A model generated the notes under the pieces. That model made no database searches, had not been told where the DNA came from, and saw only the letters and a program-made list of their open reading frames with translations. Positions 31,095-41,321 of a stretch of DNA of 64,000 bases are shown here, piece by piece. This DNA is from Ctenosaura bakeri (lineage: Eukaryota > Chordata > Lepidosauria > Squamata > Iguanidae): the NCBI GenBank assembly GCA_948474755.1, contig CAOLHI010001025.1, forward strand, positions 310,001 through 374,000, given 5' to 3'. The translations under genes were made by a program, and so were the position numbers. Numbering within the stretch: the first letter of the stretch is position 1; every line of letters starts with the position of its first letter.

Positions 31095-31340
31095 AGAAAG
31101 AACCACATTCTTCTCCTTGGAATTTAAGGCAAAAATCTTCATTAAAGAGTCTGTTCCCAAATTAAGGTGACATTAGATCATTAGGAAATGGGGGAATAAT
31201 TTAATCTAGGTTGTTGTGGGTTTGTCGGGCTACTCAAAACAACCCATGGATTCTGGCCGTGGAAGCCTTCGACTTTATACTAATCTAGGCTACTTGCAGA
31301 AGGTGAATGCACAGTGGTGTGGACTCTGGACTCAGACAAA
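31095..31340 (+). repeat. Unclassified repeat shared with 11.1 kb, carrying a 70-bp insert
   Basis: ACCACATTCTTCTCCTTGGA, TTCATTAAAGAGTCTGTTCC and GGCTACTTGCAGAAGGTGAA parallel 11,125-11,300. Between TAATCTAGG (31,202-31,210) and its exact repeat (31,281-31,289) lies a 70-bp insertion absent from the other copy. Confidence 0.6.
31211..31280. mobile_element. 70-bp insertion flanked by a 9-bp duplication
   Basis: Begins TTGTTGTGGGTTTGTCGGGC and ends AAGCCTTCGACTTTATAC, with TAATCTAGG on both sides. There are no inverted termini. The start matches a common squamate repeat that reads GTGGGTTTTTCGGGC, so this may be a heavily internally deleted copy. Confidence 0.6.
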
Positions 31341-31799
31341 AAGATTGGAGGGGAGGAGGAAGTTAAACACACAAATACACGGACACTCCTGTTTTTAAAA
31401 AAACACTTTACAAGTTGCAGTAATAAATCAATTAAGCCTCACACACTGGAGCGAGCTCCTACTCTGTAAAGTGAGCTGGAAGTCTGCACACAAATGGGAC
31501 TACCCAAAGTGGAGAAATTGCACCTGGGGAGGGCCCGTGAAACCTGGAGACTCAAGTGCAGGCCCTGAGATCCGACAACCCTGCCTCTTGGTTTTGTCCA
31601 GGATAAACCTATCCAGCTCCTTTAGCCATGCCTCACAGGCTTTGGCAGCCAGAAGTCACAATTTAGCCAACCTTCAGACCCAGACAGACCACCAGAGAGG
31701 CTCCAGTTGGATTCCTCCCTGCTGGACCCTGACGAACCTGCAACTTGAATTTTACTTTGGGAGAAAGGTCGGATATAATTTCAATAAATAAGCAGAAAT

Positions 31800-31998
31800 A
31801 GCATGTGTATTTCTATACTGCTTATCAGCTAAGTGGTTTACAATGTGTTTAACTAATTGCCCCCAACAAGCTGGGTACTCATTTTACCGACCTGTGGAAG
31901 GATGGGAGGCTGAGTCAACCTGGAGACCGGCAGGATTGAACTCACAACCTTGTGGCTGCAGTACCAGGATTTAACCACTGCACCACCAGGGCTCTTGT
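31800..31998 (-). mobile_element. tRNA-derived SINE, second family
   Basis: Inverted CAAGCTGGGTACTCATTTTA, GAGGCTGAGTCAACCTGGAG, box B inverse GGATTGAACTCACAACC and head ATTTAACCACTGCACCACCA. Same family as 40,683-40,900 in the other orientation. Confidence 0.88.
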
Positions 31999-32021
31999 AA
32001 AATAACAAAGGCCTAGAAACC

Positions 32022-32637
32022 ATGAAAGCCAATGCAATTCTCGGCTGCATCAATAGGAGTATGGTCTCTAGATTGAGGGAGGTACTGGTACCACTCCGCT
32101 CTGCTTTGGTTAGACCTCATCCTGAATACTGTGTCCAGTTCTGGGCACCCCAGTTCAAGAAGGACATGGTCAAGCTGGAGCAAGTCCAGAGGAGGGTGAC
32201 CAAAATGGTGAGAGGTCTGGAAGCCATGAAGCCCTATGAGGATAGACTTAGGGAGCTGGGTATGTTTAGTCTACAGAAGAGAAGGTTAAGAGGGGACATG
32301 ATAGCCATGTTTAAATATTTGAAGGGATGCCACGTAGAGGAAGGAGGGGGCTTGTTTTCTGTTGCTCCAGAGACCAGGACAAGGAGCAATGCATTCAAGC
32401 TGCAGGAAAGGAGATTCCACCTGAACCTCAGGAAGAACTTCCTGACGGTCAGGGCTGTCCGGCAGTGGAATCTGCTGCCTCGGAGTGTAGTGGAGGCTCC
32501 TTCTTTGGAGGTTTTTAAGCAGAGGCTGGATGGCCAATTGTCAGAAGTGCTTTGAGGGTGTTCCTGCATGGCAGAGGGTTGGACTGGATGGCCCCTGGGG
32601 TCTCTTCCAACTCTACATTTCTATCATTCTATGAAGC
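32022..32637 (+). mobile_element. CR1 LINE with intact 177-codon ORF2 tail
   Basis: The frame 32,022-32,555 is open through [40 protein letters not shown], the [17 protein letters not shown] block and a terminal LDGQLSEVL stop. The 3' UTR and TTCTATCATTCTATG end follow. It is among the least decayed CR1 ends here, but lacks RT catalytic blocks, endonuclease and ORF1. Confidence 0.95.
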
Positions 32638-33035
32638 CCTCTGAGGAGCTGCTTAGGGAGCCAGTTATGTATAGCCTGGAGAAGGGAAGGTTAAGAGGTG
32701 ACATGACAGCCATGTTTAAAGGATGCCATCTGGAGGATGGAGCAAGTCTGTTTTCTGCTGCTTCAGAGACTAGGACAGGGAGCAATGGCTTCAAACTTCA
32801 GGAAGAGAGATTCCACCTAAACATTAGGAAGATCTTCCTGAACATAAACAGCAGTTCAACAGTGGAATACACTGCTGCCTGGGAGTGTGATAGAGTCTCC
32901 TTTGGAGGTTTTTAAAGAGAGGTTAGATGGCCATCTGTCAAGATTGCTTTGTGTCTTCCTTCATGGCCGAAGGGGGTTGGATTGGATACTCTTTGGGATG
33001 TCTTCCAGCTCTATCATTCTATGACTCTATGACTG
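32632..33035 (+). mobile_element. Older CR1 3' fragment in tandem
   Basis: Begins exactly where the previous copy's octamers end (ATGAAGCCCTCTGAGGAGCT). More diverged ORF2 tail (LREPVMYSLEKGRLRGDMTA), ending ATCATTCTATGACTCTATG. The younger copy probably inserted into its 5' part. Confidence 0.88.
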
Positions 33036-33284
33036 CAACCCACTTTTTCCAGCCTAAGTTCCTGCCTCCTAGGCCTTACTTTTTATTTCTATCATTAACT
33101 TCATTTTTAATAAATTATAAATAATAACTTTTATATCCTGACTTTTCCCAATACATAGGACTCTACTTAGTACTTGAGTTTGGAATGATTATTTTTTTAG
33201 ATCATAAATCCTTGCATTTCCTGGCTTACAAGACTTATAGACATGCTGCCTGGGGGATTCTGGGTGCTATAATCCATGGACTAC

Positions 33285-33562
33285 ATGGAAGATGGAGCCA
33301 GCCTGTTTTCTGCTGCTCCAGAGACTAGGATACGGAGCAATGGCTTCAAACTACAGGAAAAGATATTCCATCTAAACTTTAGGAATAATTTCCTGAAAGA
33401 AAGAACAGCTGGACAGTTGAATATACTGCCTGGGAGTGTGGTGAAGTCTCCTTCTTTGGAGGTTTTCCAATGGAGGCTGAATGGCACCTTCCTGCATGGC
33501 AGAAGGGGGTTGGGCTGGATGGCCCTTGGGGTCTCTTCCAACTCTAGGATTCTATGACTCTG
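33285..33562 (+). mobile_element. CR1 LINE 3' fragment
   Basis: MEDGASLFSAAPETRIRSNG and KSPSLEVFQWRLNG in frame, a deletion near the last codons, ending GATTCTATGACTCTG. Confidence 0.9.
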
Positions 33563-33564
33563 AA

Positions 33565-33850
33565 AGGAGAGTAATTTTATTTTCCAGCTTCAGTTTTCAG
33601 CACTGTCTTCTTCCTCCAGGAACAACGCAACTCGACAAATCTGCAGCGAGGCACATCTTTTCTCAAAAAGTCTGCCTGGAAGGAGAAGCTCCCTGGGCAA
33701 CTTGTTAGGGGTGATGAACGGCTCTCCCAGTCCAACTATTCATCCTGTTTGTTCTCTCCGCCTGTCATGTAAACGGGCTTTTCAAAGAGATAAGCCGACA
33801 AACCAGGCCAGCCTGCCTGCGCCTCCAAAGCATCCGAAGGCAAGCAATTC
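33565..33850. other. Single-copy-looking sequence
   Basis: No repeat or coding match. GC-balanced with no long frame. Confidence 0.35.
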
Positions 33851-33934
33851 ACACAGGACGGGGAGATACTGTTGATCTCCTAGCGTAACAGCAACATCGA
33901 TTGTAAATCCTCCGCTTTATCCTCGTTTGATGGG

Positions 33935-34095
33935 CCAAACGACCATTCCCTTGCTCCTTGCCGAAAATCCCTTTTAAATACTTGAAAACTGTCAGCACAT
34001 CCTTCCTTAATCGCCTTTTCTTCCAGACTGAAACACACTCTGCACATTCAGGCTGTCCTTGGAACCTTCCCACCTCCCTATTGATTCTGCAAAGC
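33935..34095 (-). mobile_element. Ancient CR1/L3-like fragment
   Basis: The minus strand reads VWKKRRLRKDVLTVFKYLKG, the CR1-clade ORF2 tail, with far more substitutions than other copies. Confidence 0.65.
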
Positions 34096-34184
34096 TTTCA
34101 GAAGTTACTTCAAAAAAAAAAAAAAAATACAATGCCCGGAAAAACCCTCCTCTCTCCTCCAGCCACCACAGCCAGTGATATTGC

Positions 34185-34385
34185 TATTGTTGTCTGCCTT
34201 TAAGGAGTTTTCAATCAATTCAGGGTTTTTTTGTTGCAAGATTTGTTCAGAGGAGGTTTGTCTCTGAGGCTGAGAGAATGTGACTTGTCCAAGGTCATCC
34301 AGTGGGTTCCCATGCCCAAGCAGAGATCCAAGCCCTGGTCTCCAGAGTTGTAGTCCAGTGCGCAAAGCACTACAGCGCACCAACT
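34185..34385 (-). mobile_element. Sauria-type SINE
   Basis: Inverted body AGCCCTGGTCTCCAGAGTTG, CATCCAGTGGGTTCCCATGC and head AGTGCGCAAAGCACTACAGC. Tail at 34,190 decayed. Confidence 0.88.
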
Positions 34386-34386
34386 C

Positions 34387-34500
34387 TCATGGAATCATAG
34401 AAATGTAGAGTTGGATGTTGAAACTGGAATAAGAGCACTATAACAGTGTAGTGCAGAAATGGCCTCTGTTTTAAAAACCTCCATGTGATTTCTGCCTTTG
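34387..34500 (-). mobile_element. CR1 end with internal deletion and half MITE
   Basis: AATCATAGAAATGTAGAGTTGGA is followed by the right half of a GGCC-family MITE (34,414-34,464, ending GCAGAAATGGCC), then CR1 resumes at TCTGTTTTAAAAACCTCC. About 90 bp of CR1 expected between the two sides is missing. Confidence 0.8.
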
Positions 34501-34564
34501 GTACCAAAGCTTCTGTTAAAGAAGTAATAGCCAGTTATGCATCTACTTCACCAACTGAGGAGCC

Positions 34565-36150
34565 ATCTATACTTGTGTATAAGTCCACCTCATACACAGG
34601 TTTTGAGTCCAAAATTATGGCTTCCGATGCGACCCATGGATAAGTCAAGGATCATTCCACAGAGAGGCGAAAATATCAGTACCACCTCATGGGCCAGCCG
34701 CCCATGGCCACTGACATCACCATCACTTTCCCACCCAGACATTCAGATGGACTCTTTGCCAGTCTACTCAGGGAATGGTTCTCTTTTGGATAACCATTGA
34801 AATTTTAGCCAAAAAATTGACCCAAAACACCTGGATCGACTTATCCATGGGTGAGTGTAAGTATTGCACCTGAACTCTTATCAAAAAAGGAACTATCCCC
34901 TTCTCAGGGTACAGAGATGAAAACCAAGAGCATACTCTATCCAAGGAGAACCTAAAAGAAATGCCAACTCCCTCTACTCTCTTGGTGCTCCTTTGAGGAG
35001 AAGGCGAAGCACCAAAGAACTGCTGCTGTCACTGCCATTTTCCCACCCAGGCATTCAAAAAGACCTCCAATGGCACTGCAGCAGACAGAACAGATGGAGT
35101 TGGTGCTTCTTTTAGGTCCTTCTGGGATGCAATAAACTCTCGCCTTTTGTCACTCTGTTACCCTGTATGTTGGGGGTCCCGGGAGGGGCGCCGAAATATC
35201 CAAATAAAAACACACGTTGGGGAAATTTAGCTTGAGCACTCTCTTAGCCGGACGAGAGGCAAGGATCTTTAACCCAATGTATACAGCGTCAGGTTAGAGA
35301 GCAGGCAAGCAAGTTTAAAAGTAACAAAAATAACAGTTTTATTGAAAGATAAACAGCAAATAAAACAACACGCACACTAGCTAACTTGGAGGCAGAAATG
35401 GAGAGCTTAGGGATGGGGAATGCGACACCTGGTCTCGTAGTCCTGGAGAGAAAGATGGGGTTCCGGGGAAGAAAGCTCGGCGTGGCTGGCTGAGGGGAGC
35501 TCCTTAGACAGACCAGCAGCAAGGCTAGATGGAAGTCCAGGGTGATCCAAGGAAGTCCCAAAAGTGGGGACCTTTTATAGGGTGGAGCTTACCTACAGGC
35601 TATGTTATGCTCGGTGAGAACAAAGGAAATTTGCAGTTGGACAAAGGAGTTGGAAAAGGTCAAGTTTAGCATGATGGGTTTAGCTCTTAAGACAATAGCG
35701 TGGCCAGTTTGTTAATGGCCTGATATAAAGGAATAGCTTAGTTCTTGGCTGCATGGCTTTGTGCAGATCCGAGCCGAGCAGAGCCGGTTTGCAGGGAGGT
35801 TTTTCCCTAAAGCGACAGAGAGGCTTAAGTTGCCTGCCTGAATGGGGTTTTGGGATGTACAACCATTAACGGCCGCGCCCCAGATGTGCTTGTCCGGCGG
35901 ACCTCTGCAAACACGTGGAACAGGGTGGCAGAGAAAGGTCAAGCAAAGGCCAAATGATTTGATATCAAGAGGATATCTAGTGCTCTCACCAGACATATCA
36001 TAACCGTGATAACAACTCTACTCAGAGAAAGGGATGGTTCCTTTTTTGATAAGAATTCAGGTGCAATACTCACACTGACCTGTGGATAAGTCAATCCAGG
36101 TTTTTTGGGTCAACGTTTTGACTAAAATTAGATTTCTACATAAGCATATA
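34565..36150. mobile_element. Large foldback element, split by a solo LTR
   Basis: Arm blocks pair as inverted repeats: TTGACCCAAAACACCTGGAT and GTATTGCACCTGAACTCTTA (34,817-34,880) with their inverse at 36,045-36,120, and CTAAAAGAAATGCCAACTCC (34,952) with GGAGTTGGTGCTTCTTTTAG (35,097). GACTTATCCATGGGTGAGTG also pairs. Outer GTATAAGTCCACCTCATAC motifs suggest the ends lie near 34,565 and 36,150. No coding capacity. About 740 bp without the LTR. Confidence 0.7.
35168..36014 (-). mobile_element. Solo LTR, endogenous-retrovirus-like, minus strand
   Basis: Ends (plus strand) TGTTGGGGGTCCC and CCGTGATAACA. On the minus strand a TATAAAAGG box at about 35,575 precedes an AATAAA at about 35,340. 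The terminal U5-like end is GCGCCCCTCCCGGGACCCC. This order (U3, TATA, R with signal, U5) supports an LTR. It interrupts the right arm of the foldback element. The flanks CCTGTA/ACTCTA match only partly. No internal genes remain. Confidence 0.75.
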
Positions 36151-36154
36151 CAGT

Positions 36155-36915
36155 CTATCTGGAATGTTTTGCTCAGCTTATCTCCTCGGATGCTGGAAAA
36201 GCTGCAGCCTCTGTCTTGGATGAAGAGCAATCCAATCCCCCTCCTCACAAGACTAAAGCCCTTCCTTCCCTGGAGCACCACACTAAAAGGTTCCCTGCCA
36301 GGGATGTGGGGTTCTTAATGTCTTTGTTAAATTGACACAATTCATAATGAAAACCACTGGCAACCCCATTAGTCTCTTGGGCTCTTCAGAGCTGGACCCA
36401 GTAGGAGTGAGGAAGTAAATTGGTAATAGGTGCAATTTTCCTCTTTTTATCTGAGATAATTGCCGTGGCAAAGCAAGGCTTCTCCTTGAGCCTGGCAATT
36501 AGCTGAAATAACCAAATCAACACTACTCGCTTATTAGCTAAGGTTGCTGGAGGGCCGAGGGGGGGGGCAGAGGGCCGTACAAAGGGAACGAGGAAAACAA
36601 ATTCATAGCTGCCCTTTGCTCCACCTGTGAATTCAGGCTGCCAAGAACACGGGCAGGGAAATGAAAGCAGGCTGTGAGAGAAATGCAGGGAGATTGTTTT
36701 TGCTACAGCTGCATCCTTGAGCAACTTGGTTTCCTCTACATTTCCCTTCTCTAAATCCAACTGCAAGGCTCCCCATATCACAGCTGTGTTAAGGGCCACA
36801 GCCTTTGTCTCATACCCCAGAGATTGCACAAGATTTCATTGGTTATGCCAGTGATTCTCATTCTGGGGTACACATACCCCCAAGGGTACAAACAAGGACA
36901 TTTAGAGGTATGCAA
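36155..36915. other. No gene; candidate conserved non-coding segment
   Basis: 36,380-36,560 is repeat-free, with several TAATT/ATTAG homeodomain-like cores (GATAATTGCC, GGCAATTAGCTG, CTTATTAGCTAAG). This is only suggestive. No exon found. Confidence 0.35.
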
Positions 36916-36918
36916 AAG

Positions 36919-37135
36919 GAAGGAAGGAAGGAAGGAAGGAAGGAAGGAAGGAAGGAAGGAAGGAAGGAAGGAAGGAATCATAGAATCATAGAATTGTAGA
37001 GTTGGAAGAGACCCCAGGGGCCATCCAAGTCCAACCCCCTGCCATGCAGGAACACCCTCAAAGCACTCCCTTTGACAGATGGCCATCCAGCCTCTGCTTA
37101 AAAACCTCCAAAGAAGGAAGGAAGGAAGGAGGAAA
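36919..37135 (-). mobile_element. CR1 3' fragment between (GGAA)n tracts
   Basis: 36,919-36,975 is about fourteen GGAA units. The CR1 octamers and 3' UTR follow (ATCATAGAATCATAGAATTG to CCTCCAAAGAAGGAAGG) and merge into another short GGAA run. The simple repeat may have grown from the AAGAAGGA of CR1 or from a target tract. Confidence 0.9.
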
Positions 37136-37555
37136 AAAGGAAATAATGGTGGGGAAAGTATAAAGAGTATAAGGTATAAATCATTCTTGGAGGACATCAC
37201 AGCTTGATGCAGTTCTTGATTTCCCATGGTGTTGGTGTTCCTGTCCCAGAACATTGAGGGATAGCGTGGGAGAGAAATCATAAACAGAAGAGTAACACAC
37301 AAGCTGAATTTCCAGCTGCCACTGGACTGCAAACTTTTTTTTTTTAAAGAGTCTTTCTCACATGCACATGCGCACATTTTCTTCTACTCGAGTTGTCATG
37401 GCCCTAGCCCTACTCACAAGAGGTGACTTCTTGAGCCTGGAGCACATGCACTCTTCTCTCCCTCTTCCTTGTGTCCCTCCCCTAGAGAGAGAGGGCATCC
37501 AAGGAGAAATTCTGTTCTGCCCTGAATCCATCTGAGGGAGGGATGTACAACACCA

Positions 37556-37858
37556 GTCATAGAATCACAGAAATGTAGAGTTGGAAGAGACCCCAGGGGC
37601 CATCCAGTCCAACCCCCTGCCATGCAGGAACACCCTCAAAGCACTCCCGACAGATGGCCATCCAGCCTCTGCTTAAAAACCTCCAAAGAAGGAGGAGACT
37701 CCACCACACTCCGAGGCAGCAGATTCCACTGCCAGACAGCTCTAACCATCAGGAAGTTCTTCCTGAGGTTCAGACGGACTCTCCTTTCTCACAGCTTGAA
37801 TCCATTACTCCTTGTCCTGGTCTCTGGAGCAGCAGAAAACAGACTTGCTCCAAATAAT
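37556..37858 (-). mobile_element. CR1 3' fragment (left member of inverted pair)
   Basis: Standard 3' end to GCAGAAAACAGACTTGCTCC, where it meets a plus-strand CR1 copy. Confidence 0.93.
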
Positions 37859-38168
37859 CTTTAAATATCTGAAGGGACATCATGTAGGAGATGGAGTGAA
37901 GTTGTTTTCTGCTGCTCCAAATGCCAGAACACAAACCAATGCATTCAAATTATGAGAAAAGAGATTCCACCTAAACATTAGGAAGAATCTATTTACTTTA
38001 AGAAGTGTTCAACATTGAAACAGATTGGAGATTGATGGTCTCACCTTCTTTGGACAGAAGGTTGGGTGGGCATGTTTCAAGAGTGCTTTAGCTGTGTATT
38101 CCTGCATGACAGACTAGGGTTGGACTGGATGGTACTTCCAATGCCCTACCAGCTCTAAGATTCTATCC
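37859..38168 (+). mobile_element. CR1 3' fragment (right member of inverted pair)
   Basis: AAATATCTGAAGGGACATCA through GGAGATGGAGTGAAG to AGCTCTAAGATTCTATCC. More diverged than its neighbour. Together they form a head-to-head inverted repeat of about 600 bp. Confidence 0.85.
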
Positions 38169-38520
38169 AGTTTTCCCAACCATGCATAAAAACAAGGAAT
38201 ACAATGGTACGGATAACCCTGACTTTGGTGTCCAGTGTTATATCTTCACACTTGAGGATCTTATCTAGTTCCTTCATAGCTGCCTTTCCAAGTTTCTTCT
38301 GGTTTCTTGACTGCCATCTCCATCTTGTTTTATGACTCAGCCAAGCAGAAGTGAGATCAACAGGAGATTTCTCATCTCTATGATTCTCATCTCCAAGATC
38401 AAGGGCTGTTGATGACTGGGAGATCCCATTCAGAGGTCTCCATAAGTCGAAGCTGATGATGGCAATTAATGACAACAAGAACAAGAGTAACGTGTCTTCT
38501 CATGATATGTCCAAAGTATG
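38165..38520 (-). mobile_element. BovB LINE fragment
   Basis: Minus-strand KAAMKELDKILKCEDITLD and KVRVIRTIVFLVFMHGWENW match the BovB segment just upstream of the one at 23.7 kb. The upstream part reads TRWRWQSRNQKKLGKAAMKE. Confidence 0.85.
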
Positions 38521-39640
38521 ATATCCTCAGTGAAGTTGAACAAACTACACATTAAGCTGAATCTTATTGAAACTTATTGCTAATTCCAACTAGGAGAAAA
38601 CCAGCTGGATTTACCAATGTGTTGCCTCACCATTCAACAATCAACTCAATTAACATATTATAATTCAGATGAACCAACTGGATTTGGGTCATTTTCTCTG
38701 CAAATGCTCATCCAAGATCAGGCTTATTCCACTTTCTATGTCTTCTAAACCTTGTTTCCACCAAATCATTAAATCTATCATCCAAACTATTTCTTTCTTT
38801 CTGTTTCCTTTTCGTTGATTAATTACTTACTATGTGGAATCACTTCTTTTACTCTTTATGGGGCATTTCATTCTACCATATCATGGTTAGAGAAATCATC
38901 TTTTGCTTAAAATAAAAGAATATGTGATTGGTAGGGGTTGCAGAAACAGTTCAGAGTCCCCTAGGACCTTCCTTTTCCCACTCCTGGTGCAAAGCATGAA
39001 TTAGTTGCTGCTTATCGCTGAACTGCTGGTCAAACTTGATGGGCTCGGTTGAACCCATCCTGCTGAGATACAAGTCAGCCACTGAGGGGTGCTGTGAACA
39101 CACCCTCACCAACCGTGCTTCCCGCCCACACTCTCGGGGAGAAAAAAAGCCAAGTCCTCTGCCCCACAGAGGTTGCAGAGCTGTAAACAATGCACTGGGG
39201 ATACACACCAAGATCCTCCATGGAGATTCAGACTTCACGAGCCCTATCACAGATCTGGATTAGCAGGAAAGCCCAGGGGGAGCCTTTGATCTCGTTACTG
39301 GGTTCCATCCCTACTCCCGCCCCACCCCGTCAGCATAGTCACAGCCATGTAATTATGACACAATTTGCAAAACGAGATATTAGCTAACAGACAAATCTAG
39401 GCCAGCAGAGACCTGCAGCCCATTTTATCTATGATGCACGCAAGGAAAGCCAAGAGACCCTGGATATTTCTGCGGTGAAGTTGCCCCTGTAGAGACAGAC
39501 CCCGTATACCTTGTCTCCATTTTAAGCCATCGGATACGCTTTCCTCCTCTGGTGCACGCCGATAAAGTTTACGAGAGTCCCTCCGCAGGCGGGCAGTTAC
39601 CTAACATGCTACTAATGACATTTAATGCACCAAGCAATAC
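38520..39640. other. No gene found
   Basis: AT-rich to 38,930, then balanced. 39,330-39,630 is repeat-free (CATGTAATTATGACACAATT, CTACTAATGACATTTAATGC). 38,951-39,250 has a 99-codon minus frame without a recognisable domain. Confidence 0.4.
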
Positions 39641-39851
39641 ATGGAATGCTGGAAGGACCCAGGGATATATAGCCTGGAGAAGAGAAGACTGCAGGCTAGC
39701 CGGATTAGCCAGTCTCCAAATATCTGGAGGGGCTGCCATGGAGAAGATGAAGCACAGATGACCTCTTGTCTCCAGACCTTCAGAACTAGAAGTGAAGGAT
39801 GGACCCATCAAGGGAGACTGAATTTTGGCAAAACCTTAGGACACCCCCAGA

Positions 39852-40262
39852 AACCATGAAGCCCTATGAGGAGCAGCTTACAGAGGTGGGTCTGTTTAGC
39901 TTGGAGATGATATGGAGGGAACATATGGCCATATTTAAACATCTGAAAGGATGTCATTTGGAGGATGGGATGAGCTTGTTTTCTGCTGCTCCAGCGATTA
40001 GGACATGGAGCAATCGCTTCAAACTACAGAGAAAGAGATTCCACCAAAACCTTAGGAAGAACTTCCTGACAGTCAGGGCTGTCCGGCAGAGGAATCTGCT
40101 GCCTCGGAGGGTGTTGAAGTCTCCTTCCTTGGAGGTTTTTAAGCAGAGGCTGGATGGCCATCTGTCGGGAGTGCTTTGAGGGTGTTCCTGCATGGCAGGG
40201 GGTTGGACTGGATGGCCCCTGGGGTCTCTTCCAACTCTACATTTCTATGATTCTATGATTCT
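39852..40262 (+). mobile_element. CR1 LINE 3' fragment
   Basis: [38 protein letters not shown] and [14 protein letters not shown] in one frame, ending in three ATTCTATG octamers. 39,640-39,790 upstream contains a decayed CR1-like piece (TATAGCCTGGAGAAGAGAAG). Confidence 0.93.
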
Positions 40263-40462
40263 ATGGTGAAGAGCACTTTGACAGTGGAATATTCTGCTGT
40301 CTGGGAGTGTGGTGGCGTCTTCTCCTTTGGAGGTTTTTAAGGAGAGGCTGGATGGCCATTTGTCAGAAGTGCTTGGATGGTGTCTTCCTGCATGGCAGGA
40401 TGGGGTTGGACTGGGTGGCCTTCAGAGTCTCCTCCAGCTCTATCATTCTATGACTCTAGCTC
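40263..40462 (+). mobile_element. CR1 3' fragment, tandem
   Basis: GTGAAGAGCACTTTGACAGT to ATCATTCTATGACTCTAG. A second copy in the same orientation, directly after the first. Confidence 0.88.
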
Positions 40463-40468
40463 AGCAGA

Positions 40469-40647
40469 GGCCATTTCCGCACTAGACTGTTAATACGCTA
40501 TGATTCCACTTGCAACCTCCGATGGAATCCTGGGGTTTGCAGTTTCGGGAGGGAGCCAGGCCGGCCTCGTCCCTAAACTGCAAACCCCAGGTTCCATCGG
40601 AGGTTGCAGTGGAAATGGCGTATTAACAGTCTAGTGCGGAAATGGCC
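40469..40647. mobile_element. GGCC-family palindromic MITE, copy E
   Basis: GGCCATTTCCGCACTAGACT / AGTCTAGTGCGGAAATGGCC ends, AGA duplicated on both sides in C-AGA-G. Variant arms: TTAATACGCTATGATTCC and TGCAACCTCCGATGG. Confidence 0.95.
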
Positions 40648-40682
40648 AGAGACTGGGAAACTGTCTACCTGAGAGGCTGTGG

Positions 40683-40900
40683 CAGGAGCCCTGGTGGCAG
40701 TGGTTAAATGCCAGTACTGCAAGCCACAAGGTTGTGAGTTCGATCCTGCCGGGCTCCAAGGTTGACTCAGCCTTCCATCCTTGTGCAGGTTGGTAAAATG
40801 AGTACCCAGCTTGTTGGGGGCATGTATAGAAATGTTTCGAAATCATGCTATTTGTAAGTTGTTCGCCGCCTCGATCCATAAATGGAAGGCGGGATACAAA
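40683..40900 (+). mobile_element. tRNA-derived SINE, second family
   Basis: GAGCCCTGGTGGCAGTGGTT head, box B GAGTTCGATCCTGCC, body AAGGTTGACTCAGCCTTCC and GGTAAAATGAGTACCCAGC, tail TAAATGGAAGGCGGGATACA. Followed by (AAT)n. Confidence 0.9.
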
Positions 40901-40963
40901 TAAATAAATAATAATAATAATAATAATTAAAAATAAAAATAATAATAATAATAATAATAATTT
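40900..40963. repeat. (AAAT)n/(AAT)n microsatellite at SINE 3' end
   Basis: AAATAAATAAATAATAATAAT... to about 40,962, interrupted once. A typical SINE tail expansion. Confidence 0.93.
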
Positions 40964-41321
40964 GAGAAGCTACTTTTAAAAGTAATTGGTTCTTGTTACT
41001 TATTGTCATAGTATGGCAATCTCGGGACAGTAACTAGTCTGAGCTCTCAAGAAAGGCAAGGGTTATGATACTGAACTGCACTGCTTTTCAACTGCTTTTC
41101 AATATTAGTATTTTTGAAAGTGGAGGTAAAACTTCAGATCAACAGCAGAATAATATAAAAGAGGGATGGGAGCTCTAGCATGTCCGGGGCCCAATCTTTT
41201 GCAACTGCTACTCTCAGGGGAGCACACAGGCTGACAAAAGAAATCCAGAAAATAAAAAGAACTAGAAGCACAGAGAAGTCCATTTCTAACTTTTTTAAAA
41301 TAAAACATTATTTTTAATTTA

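Noticed and set aside
32022..32555. 177-codon ORF as a host gene
   Set aside because: Its protein is the CR1 ORF2 C-terminus ([20 protein letters not shown]) and it ends in CR1 octamers.
35161..36020. Perfect target duplication for the 35-kb LTR
   Set aside because: CCTGTA and ACTCTA share only part of their bases; the borders rest on the foldback arms and TG...CA ends instead.
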